Positions 1-6,246 of a stretch of 7,474 nucleotides of DNA are shown one piece after another; the stretch's first letter is position 1, and each line of letters starts with the position of its first letter. The position numbers and the translations under genes were made by a program. The stretch covers positions 1 to 7,474 of the forward strand of contig CALAFV010000596.1 in assembly GCA_937891445.1 (NCBI GenBank), given 5' to 3'. Source of the DNA: an uncultured Phycisphaerales bacterium (GTDB lineage Bacteria > Planctomycetota > Phycisphaerae > Phycisphaerales > UBA1924). The notes under the pieces were generated by a model. That model was not told the origin of the DNA. It saw only the letters and a program-made list of their open reading frames with translations, and ran no database searches.

Positions 1-689
1 AGCGTCCCCACCACCTCCTCGAACCCCAGCCCCGACGTGTCGATCCGCTCCGCCCCTTGCGGGCACACCAGCGGCCCGTCCGCCCGCGTCGAGTCCGACC
101 GGTCCCGCTCCATGATCTCCCGCACCAGCACCGACTCCTCCGCCTCCCGCCCCCCGCGACGCAACTGCGCCGCCCGCCGCGCCGCCCGGATCTCCGGCGA
201 CGCATCGAGGTAGAACTTGAGGTCCGCGTTCGGGAACACCACCGACCCCTGGTCCCGCCCCTCGCTCACCAGCCTCGGGTGCTCCGCCGCGATCCGCCGC
301 TGCCGCTCCACCATCAGCCGCCGAAGTTCCGGGATCCCCGCGATCGGCGACACCACCGCCGTCACGTCCGCATCCCGGATCCGCCGCATCACCGACTGCC
401 CGTCGGCCAGCAGCGTCGGTGGGTCCGTCGTCCAGTCGAACCGCAGGTCCGCCTTGACCACCGCCTCCACCAACTCCCGCGGCTGGTCGATCGGGATGTT
501 CCGGTCCAGCGCGATCGCCGCCGCCGCCCGGTACATCGCCCCCGTGTCCAGGAAGTCCAGCCCCAGCCGCCGCGCCAGTTCGCGCGCGACCGACGACTTG
601 CCCGTCCCCGCCGGCCCGTCGATGGTGATGATCACCCCGCACCCCGCCGTGTTCCCCCCGTCCCCGCTCGCGCCCGCCGCCGCACTCAT
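1..689 (-). CDS. cmk: Cytidylate kinase (CMP/dCMP kinase), C-terminus cut by window edge
   Basis: This enzyme transfers phosphate from ATP to CMP or dCMP in the cytoplasm, feeding CTP and dCTP synthesis. Reading the minus strand from ATG at 689 gives 229 complete residues before the window ends. The P-loop GPAGTGKS is at residues 25-32, followed by the Cmk-typical DTGAMYR at 48-54. EGRDQGSVVFP at 143-153 is the conserved GRD-x-G-x-VVFP block, and RDRSDSTR at 195-202 is the arginine-rich lid. IDTSGL and EEVV close to the edge mark the C-terminal end, so by family length (about 220-230 residues) probably only around ten residues are missing. The first 18 residues are a Gly/Ala-rich extension before the first beta strand (VIITIDGP). 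The start overlaps the stop of the upstream gene as ATGA. GGAGGG and AAGGA lie just before the ATG, so translational coupling is likely. Identification is secure; the symbol rests on motif recognition. Confidence 0.95.
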   Translation of the reverse strand, partial: MSAAAGASGDGGNTAGCGVIITIDGPAGTGKSSVARELARRLGLDFLDTGAMYRAAAAIALDRNIPIDQPRELVEAVVKADLRFDWTTDPPTLLADGQSVMRRIRDADVTAVVSPIAGIPELRRLMVERQRRIAAEHPRLVSEGRDQGSVVFPNADLKFYLDASPEIRAARRAAQLRRGGREAEESVLVREIMERDRSDSTRADGPLVCPQGAERIDTSGLGFEEVVGT

Positions 690-1507
690 TCCTTCCCGCC
701 CTCCATGCCCGCGGCGGTCTTCAGGATGTCCCGCGTCTTCTCGATCCCCTCGATCGGATCCCCCTTGCCCCGGTAGTCGATCGCCAGCGTCCCCGAGTAC
801 CCCACCGACGCCACGACCTTCGCGTACTCCACCAGGTCGTACCCCTCGTGCACCGGCGCCCCCGACTTGTCCTCCACGAACCCGACGGACGACGCCGTCA
901 CGCCCGAAGCGTACGGAGTCAGCCGGCGAAGGAAGTACGCCGGGTCATCGGTCTTCGACGCCGCCTGAAAGTCCGGCAGCGTCCCGATCCGGAAGCCCCC
1001 GACCTTCTTGATCAGGTCCGTCAGCCGGTCCGGCTTCGCCGTCAGCCCCGGGTGCGACATCAGGAGCAGGTTGACCTCCAGCCGGTCCGCGGCCTGCAGC
1101 GCCTGCCGCAGCCGGTCCGCCGCGGCCACCAGCGCATCCTCCGTGTCCGGCCCCGCCACCGCGACCGCCGCCGCGTTGCACCCCAGCCGGTGCGCCGCCT
1201 TGGCCACGCGGACCAGCCGCTGCACCGCGGCCTCCGCCCGCTCCTCATCCTCGTCCGCCAGCGGCTGCGGCTCCGACTCGATCAGCACCAGGCACGGGCA
1301 ACTGGCCTTGTCCGCGGCCTCGCGCAGCCGGTCCAGGCGCTCGTAGTCCGCCCCGACGAGCATGGAGGTCGCGACGTTGAGCCCGAACAGGTCCAGCCGC
1401 TCCCGGGCGAAGCGCGGCAGGTCGGTGAGTTGCAACGGCTTGGCGCCGCCGGGCTGCGGCTGGCGCATCAGGGGAACCAGCGATGTTGCGGCAAGTGTGA
1501 GAAGCAT
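686..1507 (-). CDS. Sugar phosphate isomerase/epimerase-like TIM-barrel protein (AP endonuclease 2 superfamily), metal site altered
   Basis: A 273-residue protein of the xylose-isomerase-like TIM-barrel family (Pfam AP_endonuc_2). Members are mostly cytoplasmic metal-dependent sugar isomerases or epimerases, usually of unknown substrate. Family landmarks are GLNVATS (42-48), LGCNA (108-112), the stretch LLLMSHPG (147-154), GTLPDF (175-180), GYSG (236-239), IDYRG (243-247) and PIEGIEKTRD (251-260). In relatives I know, the equivalents are IENHGG, GTLPDFGN, AKSH and IEYEG, carrying Glu, Asp, His and Glu metal ligands. Here the first Glu is Met150, the His position is Val208 and the last Glu is Asp244; only Asp179 and neighbouring His152 are kept. 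The protein may therefore have changed or lost catalysis. The N-terminus is hydrophobic but lacks a basic n-region, so I do not call a signal peptide. ATG at 1507 has no Shine-Dalgarno; a TACAGT box lies 11 nt upstream. The TGA stop overlaps the cmk ATG, suggesting one operon. Substrate unknown. Confidence 0.85.
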   Translation of the reverse strand: MLLTLAATSLVPLMRQPQPGGAKPLQLTDLPRFARERLDLFGLNVATSMLVGADYERLDRLREAADKASCPCLVLIESEPQPLADEDEERAEAAVQRLVRVAKAAHRLGCNAAAVAVAGPDTEDALVAAADRLRQALQAADRLEVNLLLMSHPGLTAKPDRLTDLIKKVGGFRIGTLPDFQAASKTDDPAYFLRRLTPYASGVTASSVGFVEDKSGAPVHEGYDLVEYAKVVASVGYSGTLAIDYRGKGDPIEGIEKTRDILKTAAGMEGGKE

Positions 1508-1518
1508 CGGCTGGCGGC

Positions 1519-1524
1519 ACTGTA
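1519..1524 (-). promoter_or_regulatory. Candidate -10 box (TACAGT) for the TIM-barrel/cmk operon
   Basis: On the minus strand TACAGT lies 11 nt before the ATG at 1507, and no Shine-Dalgarno stands between them. It fits the TANNNT form of a -10 element, and its position would give a transcript with almost no leader. No convincing -35 box is visible. The call is supported mainly by the same arrangement at three other gene starts in the window. Confidence 0.3.
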
Positions 1525-1598
1525 ACCACGCCGGGTGGCCCTGCCAAATCGATCCCGTCCCGGCCCAGGCGCGCCCCCGCCGACCGCCGCCATGAGGC

Positions 1599-1604
1599 TA
1601 GCAT
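1599..1604 (+). promoter_or_regulatory. Candidate -10 box (TAGCAT) for gcvH
   Basis: TAGCAT matches TATAAT at four of six positions and is an AT-containing island in a GC-rich divergent spacer. Transcription from it would start near 1611, exactly where the leader hairpin begins. No clear -35 hexamer is seen, so this is only a suggestion. Confidence 0.25.
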
Positions 1605-1610
1605 CCTTCC

Positions 1611-1636
1611 CCCCGGGCCACCCGCTCGGCCCGGGG
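1611..1636 (+). other. Strong hairpin in the gcvH 5' leader
   Basis: CCCCGGGCC at 1611-1619 is perfectly complementary to GGCCCGGGG at 1628-1636, with an 8-nt loop (ACCCGCTC). The nine-pair, all-GC stem lies 24 nt before the gcvH ATG. If transcription starts from the box at 1599-1604, the stem would sit at the very 5' end of the mRNA, where such structures can protect a message from decay or tune translation. It has no T tract, so it is unlikely to be a terminator. The function is inferred. Confidence 0.45.
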
Positions 1637-1660
1637 CCAGAGCACAAGGCGACACACCCC

Positions 1661-2038
1661 ATGACCACCCCCACCGACCGCTCCTACAGCGAGAGCCACG
1701 AGTGGCACAAGCTCGAAGGCGACACGATCACGCTCGGCCTGACCCGCTACGCGGTCGATCAGCTCACGGACGTCACCTACGTTGAGATGAAGCCCCCGGG
1801 CACCAAGGTCGCCGCCGGCGACGCCGTGGGCGAGGTCGAATCCGTGAAGACCACCAGCGACGTCTACTGCGCCGTCCCCGGCGAGATCACCGAGGTCAAC
1901 GCGAAACTGTCCGAGGATCCGTCGCTGCTCAACAGCGATCCGTACGGGGCCGGCTGGCTGATCAAGGTCCGGGTGACCGACCCATCGGCGATGTCCAAAC
2001 TGATGGACGCCCAGACCTACGCCAAGCAGTACGGCTGA
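1661..2038 (+). CDS. gcvH: Glycine cleavage system H protein (lipoyl carrier)
   Basis: A 125-residue lipoyl-carrier protein of the glycine cleavage complex. It shuttles the aminomethyl group from glycine decarboxylase (P) to the T protein and is reoxidised by L protein. The N-terminus YSESHEWHKLEGDTITLGLT (9-28) is the classic H-protein opening. The lipoylation site is Lys63 in GEVESVKTTSDVY (57-69). PGEITEVN (73-80), LLNSDPYGAGWLIKV (89-103) and the C-terminal KLMDAQTYAKQYG complete the family pattern at the usual length. I chose ATG 1661 because upstream in-frame ATGs (1535, 1592) only add a Pro/Gly-rich stretch unlike any H protein. A weak AAGG lies 11 nt upstream of the start. The gene stands alone; gcvT and gcvP are not in the window, and no glycine riboswitch could be recognised in the leader. 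The 188 nt after it, up to the ABC operon, holds no gene I can see. Confidence 0.96.
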   Translation: MTTPTDRSYSESHEWHKLEGDTITLGLTRYAVDQLTDVTYVEMKPPGTKVAAGDAVGEVESVKTTSDVYCAVPGEITEVNAKLSEDPSLLNSDPYGAGWLIKVRVTDPSAMSKLMDAQTYAKQYG

Positions 2039-2211
2039 CCCGAACCCTTCTTTGTCCCAAGCCCGATGCTCGAAACCCTGCTCACGGAACCGCCGGCCCC
2101 TCCCGTGGGCAACCCGGCCCCCGGTGGGCAGGTAGGCATCGGCCGGAGTACCGTGTGAGCCTCATCGCAGGGCCCGAACCGACCGCCACCAGCCGCGCCG
2201 GCGCCGGGCCC

Positions 2212-2216
2212 AGGAG
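2212..2216 (+). promoter_or_regulatory. Shine-Dalgarno site (AGGAG) for the ABC ATPase
   Basis: AGGAG lies 10 nt before the ATG at 2227. It supports that start over the in-frame GTG at 2155, which would add 24 residues unlike the family. The GTG also has a GGAG 6 nt upstream, so the ribosome site alone does not settle the choice; protein homology does. Confidence 0.5.
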
Positions 2217-2226
2217 CCCGAGCGGC

Positions 2227-2961
2227 ATGATCAAGTGCACCGATGTGCACAAGACCTACCGCACCGACACACGGAGCGTCGAAGCCCTCCGCGGAGTCGA
2301 TCTGTGCGTGGAGGGGCCCGGGTTCTACGGCATCATGGGCGCTTCGGGCAGCGGCAAGAGCACCCTTCTGCACCTGCTTGGGGCCCTCGACAAGCCCGAC
2401 CGCGGCGAGGTCGTGATCGACGGCAAGTCCCTCTCCGGCCTCTCGGAGCGTGAACTGACCGTCTTCCGCCAGCGGCACATCGGCATCGTCTTCCAGCAGT
2501 TCAACCTGATCCCGACCCTCACGGCGCTGGAGAACGTCACGCTCCCCGGCCTGCTCGCGGGCGAGTCGGAGGGGATGCTGCGGGCCCGCGCCGAGGAGTT
2601 GCTGGACAGGCTCGGCGTCCTGAAGCGGGCCTCGCACCGGCCCGATGCGCTCAGCGGCGGCGAGCAGCAGCGCGTGGCGATCGCCAGGGCGCTGCTCTTT
2701 GAGCCGCCGGTGCTGCTGGCGGACGAGCCGACGGGGAACCTGGACTCGGCCAGCAGCGAGCGACTGTGGACGCTGCTGGGGGAACTGGCCGCCAGCCACG
2801 AGATGACCGTGCTCATGGTCACCCACGAGCCGGCAGCGGCGGCGCACTGCCAGAAGGTGTTCGTGCTGCGGGACGGGCGCGTGACCGGGCACATTGCGAC
2901 GGAGGGCCTGGATGCGGCCGGCGTGGCGTCTCAGTATCAGGAACTTATCCGAGCGGCGTAG
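2227..2961 (+). CDS. ABC transporter ATP-binding protein, LolD/MacB/YbbA type
   Basis: A 244-residue cytoplasmic ATPase that drives the permease encoded directly downstream. All nucleotide-binding motifs are present: Walker A GASGSGKST (38-46), Q-loop Gln90 in FQQFNLIPTLTALENV (89-104), signature LSGGEQQR (142-149), Walker B VLLADE (162-167) followed by PTGNLDS, and the H-loop His200 in MVTHE. The QFNLIPTLTALENV and DEPTGNLDS segments are typical of the MacB/LolD/FtsE branch, whose members work with FtsX-like mechanotransmission permeases on lipoproteins, lipids, peptides or toxins rather than importing solutes. The length fits LolD and YbbA (about 230). The C-terminal 50 nt overlap the permease start, so the two are almost certainly co-transcribed and coupled. 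The substrate cannot be told from sequence; the permease layout favours YbbA over true LolD. Confidence 0.93.
   Translation: MIKCTDVHKTYRTDTRSVEALRGVDLCVEGPGFYGIMGASGSGKSTLLHLLGALDKPDRGEVVIDGKSLSGLSERELTVFRQRHIGIVFQQFNLIPTLTALENVTLPGLLAGESEGMLRARAEELLDRLGVLKRASHRPDALSGGEQQRVAIARALLFEPPVLLADEPTGNLDSASSERLWTLLGELAASHEMTVLMVTHEPAAAAHCQKVFVLRDGRVTGHIATEGLDAAGVASQYQELIRAA
2901..2905 (+). promoter_or_regulatory. Shine-Dalgarno site (GGAGG) deciding the permease start
   Basis: GGAGG lies 6 nt before the ATG at 2912, inside the end of the ATPase gene. This ideal site selects ATG 2912 rather than the in-frame TTG at 2894. It also explains how the overlapping permease gene is translated. Confidence 0.7.
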
Positions 2962-5467
2962 CCGCACGGCGCTGCTGGTCGCCACCGTCGCCCTCTCGGC
3001 GGCGCTGATCGCGGCGGTCACCTGCGCCATGGCCTCGGCGCACAAGGCGATCCGCCGTCGCATCGACGCCACCGTCGGCGCCGCGGACCTGCGCATCGCG
3101 CACGTCGGGAAGCGGCCGTTCGATCAGCAGATCCTGCACGTCGCCGAGTCGTGGCCGGAGGTCGCCCTCGCCGTCGGGCGCGGCCAGGACGCGATCCCGC
3201 TCCGCAACCCGCGCACCGGCCAGGAGGTCCCGACGATCGGCTACGGGCTGATGCTCGACCGCGAGTTCAAACTCCGGCCGCACAGCCTGCGCGAGGGGCG
3301 GACGATCGAGCGAGAGGGGGAGATCGCCCTGGACCCGCACAGCGCTTCGCAACTGGAGGCGCAGATTGGCGACCGGCTGGAGGTCGTGCGCTTCGGCACG
3401 CCGGTGACGCTCGAAGTTGTGGGGATTGTGGACCAGGCGGCCGTCGGCGGGATCGCCCGGGCCGAGTCGTTCGTCACGCTCGAGCAACTGGCCGAGATCC
3501 AGGACGTCCGCGGCAAACTGCGCGAGGTGGACATCGTCCTCAAGCCCGGCGCCGACCCGCAGGCCGTCGCCGAGGCCCACGCCGCGGAGATGCCCCGGGG
3601 CCTGGTCCTCAGCCCGACGGCCAAGATCACCTCGGGGCTGGACAAGAACCTCCAGGGAAGCCAGATCGGGATGGTGATCGCGGCGACGCTGTCGTTCCTC
3701 GCCGCGGCGTTCATCATCATGACCGGGCTGACGACCGACATGACCGAGCGTCAGCGCGAACTGGCGATCCTGCGGTGCATCGGGGGGACGCGGGCGCAAC
3801 TGGCCGAGGCGCAGGTCGTCGCGGGGGGCGTAGTTGGGATCCTGGGCGCGATGGTCGGCGTGCCGCTGGGCGTTGGGGGGGCGTGGGTGCTTGTGTCGCT
3901 GCTGCGGGACCAGTTACCGGCGGGGTTCGCGGTGTCGTGGCTGGGGGTGGCTCTGGCGGTGGGGGGCGCGGTGCTGTCGGGGATCATCGGTGCGAGTTGG
4001 CCCGCGGTGCGGGCGATGCGCACCAGCCCGCTGGAGGCGATGCGCGTGCGGGCGAGGCATCCGCGGCCGAGGGGGATCGTGCTGTGCCTAGTCTTCGGTC
4101 TTCTGGGCGCGGCGATCCACATCGCGATCATCTCGCTGCTGCGTGATCGCACGCTTGTGTTCTGGGGCGACATCGTCGTCGGCGTGCCGTCGATGTTCGC
4201 GGGGTACTTCCTGCTGGCGGTGCCGGCGACGCTCGCGGTCGTGGCGCTGGTGGGGCCGCTGATCGGCCGGGCGCTGCGCCTGCCGGGGAACCTGCTGGGG
4301 CGGACGGTGCTGGCGACGCCGTACCGCCACGGCTTCACCGCCGCGGCGATGATGGTGGGCCTGGCGCTGCTGATCGCGATCTGGACCAACGGGCGAAGCG
4401 TGCTGCGCGACTGGCTGCAATCGCTGACGTTCCCGGATGCGTTCGTCTACGGCCGCTCGATGAGCGAGCAGACGCAGGAGCGGATCGAGCAGATCCCGGG
4501 GGTGCGCGGCACGGTGGCGATCACGCTCCAGTCGCTGGCGCCGGAGAACGTCTTCGGGATCCCGGGCCTCAGCCGCTACCAGACGACGTTCATCGCCTTC
4601 GAGCCCGAGCCGTTCTTCAGGATGACGACGCTCAAGTGGGAGGAGGGGGACCCGAAGACGGCGCTGGAGAAACTCCAGCGCGGCGGGGCGGTGCTGGTGG
4701 CCAAGGAGTTCAAACTGACCCGCGGGATGGGCGTGGGGGACACGATCGACCTGGAGTACCAGGGGCAGAACTACCAGTTCGAGATCGTGGGTGTGGTCAA
4801 CTCGCCGGGGCTGGACATCGTCAACAAGTTCTTCGACATCGGCGAGGAGTACCTCCAGCAGGCGGTCAGCGCGGTCTTCGGGAGCCGGCGCGACCTGATC
4901 GAGAAGTTCGGCAACGACGCGGTCAACCTGATCCAGATCGACATCGACCCCGCGGCGGACGACGAGGCGGTCGTGAAGGCCGCGCGGCGGATCCCCGGCG
5001 TCATCACCGCCGGGAGCGGGCGGGAGATCAAGGGGGAGATCACGACGTTCCTGGGTGCGACGCTGCTGATCTTCTCTGTTGTGGCGGTGGGGGCGATGCT
5101 GGTGGCGTGCTTCGGCGTGGCGAACCTGATCGTCGCGGGGATCCAGCAGCGGCAGTTCGAGTTCGGCGTGCTGCGGGCGATCGGGGCGCAGCGCGAGACG
5201 GTGGCGCGGCTGGTGCTCGGCGAGGCGATCATCATCGCCATCGTCGCGTGCCTGCTGGGCACGATCATGGGGGTCCAGGGGAGTTGGGCGGGGCAGCGGC
5301 AGTACCAGAACCTGCTGGGGCTCGACCTGACGCTGAAACTGCCGTGGGGCGCGATCGCGGCCGGCTGGGTGATCCTGGCGGCGATCACGCTGGCGGCGGC
5401 GTGGCCGGCGATCTGGCGGCTGGCGCAGCGCGAGCCGCGGGAGTTGCTGGGGGCGATGAAGGGGTGA
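2912..5467 (+). CDS. ABC transporter permease with two FtsX domains (YbbP-like, type VII)
   Basis: An 851-residue inner-membrane permease partnered with the preceding ATPase. From ATG 2912 it opens WRLSIRNLSERRSRTALL, typical of FtsX/MacB permeases. About ten membrane segments are visible near residues 20-40, 253-275, 302-330, 341-362, 388-410, 420-452 (possibly two), 474-492, 711-740, 770-790 and 813-833. Two large extracytoplasmic domains lie at about 41-250 and 493-710. The two halves repeat the same pattern: ERQRELAILRCIGG (279-292) matches QRQFEFGVLRAIGA (746-759), the coupling region touching the ATPase, and PLEAMR (373-378) matches PRELLGAMKG at the C-terminus. This duplicated layout is that of YbbP rather than LolC/LolE (about 400 residues, one FtsX domain). 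Family members move lipids, lipoproteins or other hydrophobic molecules, or transmit force across the envelope. The start overlaps the ATPase gene by 50 nt. Substrate unknown. Third codon positions turn strongly G-rich after about 3,760. Confidence 0.92.
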   Translation: MRPAWRLSIRNLSERRSRTALLVATVALSAALIAAVTCAMASAHKAIRRRIDATVGAADLRIAHVGKRPFDQQILHVAESWPEVALAVGRGQDAIPLRNPRTGQEVPTIGYGLMLDREFKLRPHSLREGRTIEREGEIALDPHSASQLEAQIGDRLEVVRFGTPVTLEVVGIVDQAAVGGIARAESFVTLEQLAEIQDVRGKLREVDIVLKPGADPQAVAEAHAAEMPRGLVLSPTAKITSGLDKNLQGSQIGMVIAATLSFLAAAFIIMTGLTTDMTERQRELAILRCIGGTRAQLAEAQVVAGGVVGILGAMVGVPLGVGGAWVLVSLLRDQLPAGFAVSWLGVALAVGGAVLSGIIGASWPAVRAMRTSPLEAMRVRARHPRPRGIVLCLVFGLLGAAIHIAIISLLRDRTLVFWGDIVVGVPSMFAGYFLLAVPATLAVVALVGPLIGRALRLPGNLLGRTVLATPYRHGFTAAAMMVGLALLIAIWTNGRSVLRDWLQSLTFPDAFVYGRSMSEQTQERIEQIPGVRGTVAITLQSLAPENVFGIPGLSRYQTTFIAFEPEPFFRMTTLKWEEGDPKTALEKLQRGGAVLVAKEFKLTRGMGVGDTIDLEYQGQNYQFEIVGVVNSPGLDIVNKFFDIGEEYLQQAVSAVFGSRRDLIEKFGNDAVNLIQIDIDPAADDEAVVKAARRIPGVITAGSGREIKGEITTFLGATLLIFSVVAVGAMLVACFGVANLIVAGIQQRQFEFGVLRAIGAQRETVARLVLGEAIIIAIVACLLGTIMGVQGSWAGQRQYQNLLGLDLTLKLPWGAIAAGWVILAAITLAAAWPAIWRLAQREPRELLGAMKG

Positions 5468-5478
5468 GCCGGCAGTTG

Positions 5479-5537
5479 CGAGCAGGTGAGCAGGTTTGAA
5501 TTGGAGATCCGTGTCCTGCTCCGAAACGGGCTGCTCG
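5479..5537. terminator. Nested inverted repeats between convergent genes, possible bidirectional terminator
   Basis: The spacer between two converging genes holds an inner stem, GAGCAGG (5488-5494) with CCTGCTC (5515-5521), and an outer stem, CGAGCAG (5479-5485) with CTGCTCG (5531-5537). Each is seven perfect pairs. The outer arm ends right against the stop codon of the minus-strand gene. The inner loop is 20 nt and there is no T run on either strand, so it is not a canonical intrinsic terminator. The convergent position is the main argument for a terminator role. Confidence 0.35.
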
Positions 5538-6209
5538 TCAGCCCCCTTTCGTGATCTCCTCGTACAACTCGTCGTCGATGCCGAGGAACTCGCGCATGTG
5601 CTGGTCGTAGACCTCCTCGTCCTGCTCGCGGGAAAGGTCGAGGCGGAGTTCGTTGATCACCTTGGTGCCCTGGCGGATCCAGGCGTCCCAGGTCTCCTGC
5701 GAGATGTTCGCGGCGATCCATTCGCCCAGGCGGCCCTTGAAGGGGGGACGGCTCATCTTCGTGCCGGGGCGGCCGGTGCGGCGGTCAATGAATCCGCCCT
5801 CGCCGGCGGGCGCCGCTGGGGCGCTGCCGCCACCGAGGAGGCTGACGTCCCGATTGGCGGCGGGGCGGGCGGGCGCGACCTCGGGGACGGGGCGGCCCAG
5901 GGCCTTGAGCATTTCGGCCAGGCCGTTCTTGGGCATCAGGTCGCCGCGCTCGGAGGCGATCGTGTAGCCGCGGAGGGCGACCTCGGCGGCGCGGTCCTTC
6001 TGGCCGGCCTTGAGCAGGGCTTCGGCCGCGAGTTGGTACGCGCGGCTCATGCTGGGGGCGAGTTCGGTGCAGCGCAGGAAGGCCTGGGCCGCGTCGGCGT
6101 GGCGGCCGGCGGTCATGTAAGCGTTGCCGAGCGAGAAGTGGGCCATCTCGTTCTCGGGGTCGGCCTGGGCCATGTTCTCGAACTGGGCGATGCGGGCGGC
6201 GATGTCCAT
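5538..6209 (-). CDS. TPR protein fused to a C-terminal Fe(2+)-trafficking (YggX-like) domain
   Basis: A 223-residue, probably cytoplasmic protein in three parts. Residues 1-90 contain two tetratricopeptide repeats (about 20-53 and 54-87; FSLGNAYMTAGRHADAAQAF is a clear TPR), usually a protein-binding scaffold. Residues 106-150 are a Pro/Ala/Gly-rich linker. Residues 151-217 match YggX (Pfam Iron_traffic): RPPFKGRLGEWI, then ISQETWDAWIRQ, TKVINELRLDL and MREFLG line up with YggX RPPYPG..G..I, S..AW..WQ, TMLINE.RL and EM..FL. YggX is a roughly 90-residue protein that limits iron-driven oxidative damage and helps Fe-S cluster repair. The CxxxxREAEGL-type N-terminal part of YggX, with its conserved cysteine, is missing; the only cysteine here is Cys47 in the TPR region. 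Start ATG 6209 has no Shine-Dalgarno: CCCCC separates it from a TATCCT box. The role in iron or oxidative stress is inferred from the domain. Confidence 0.88.
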   Translation of the reverse strand: MDIAARIAQFENMAQADPENEMAHFSLGNAYMTAGRHADAAQAFLRCTELAPSMSRAYQLAAEALLKAGQKDRAAEVALRGYTIASERGDLMPKNGLAEMLKALGRPVPEVAPARPAANRDVSLLGGGSAPAAPAGEGGFIDRRTGRPGTKMSRPPFKGRLGEWIAANISQETWDAWIRQGTKVINELRLDLSREQDEEVYDQHMREFLGIDDELYEEITKGG

Positions 6210-6214
6210 GGGGG

Positions 6215-6220
6215 AGGATA
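6215..6220 (-). promoter_or_regulatory. Candidate -10 box (TATCCT) for the TPR-YggX gene
   Basis: TATCCT on the minus strand ends 5 nt before the ATG at 6209. The region upstream is pyrimidine-rich and has no ribosome site. Placed this close, a -10 box would give a leaderless transcript. The same hexamer occurs 7 nt before the next gene upstream (start 6445). Confidence 0.35.
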
Positions 6221-6246
6221 GGAAACGGGAAACAGGAGGGCAGGGA

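Noticed and set aside
1535..1660. Upstream ATG starts at 1535 and 1592 for gcvH
   Set aside because: They add a low-complexity Pro/Gly stretch unknown in H proteins, and the frame runs through the leader hairpin and candidate promoter.
1539..1660. Glycine riboswitch upstream of gcvH
   Set aside because: The leader is short and shows only a simple GC hairpin; no recognisable tandem aptamer structure or conserved core could be seen.
2195..2204. 10-bp palindrome GCGCCGGCGC before the ABC ATPase
   Set aside because: A self-complementary G/C word of this size is expected by chance in DNA this GC-rich, and nothing else marks it as an operator.
2155..2226. In-frame GTG start at 2155 extending the ABC ATPase by 24 residues, with GGAG 6 nt upstream
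   Set aside because: The extra residues are Pro/Ala/Gly/Ser-rich and do not match the LolD/MacB ATPase N-terminus, which begins naturally at ATG 2227 with its own AGGAG.
2894..2911. TTG start at 2894 for the permease
   Set aside because: GGAGG at 2901-2905 fits ATG 2912, and the family N-terminus begins there.
2945..2953. TTATCCGAG, a partial DnaA-box match close to the GC-skew change
   Set aside because: Only one imperfect copy, inside overlapping coding sequence, with no AT-rich unwinding region or dnaA nearby.
2017..3799. Long minus-strand open frames opposite the ABC ATPase and permease (for example 3096-2017 and 3799-2945)
   Set aside because: They mirror strong, motif-bearing genes; their proteins are Arg/Pro-rich without recognisable domains, as expected for antisense frames in GC-rich DNA.
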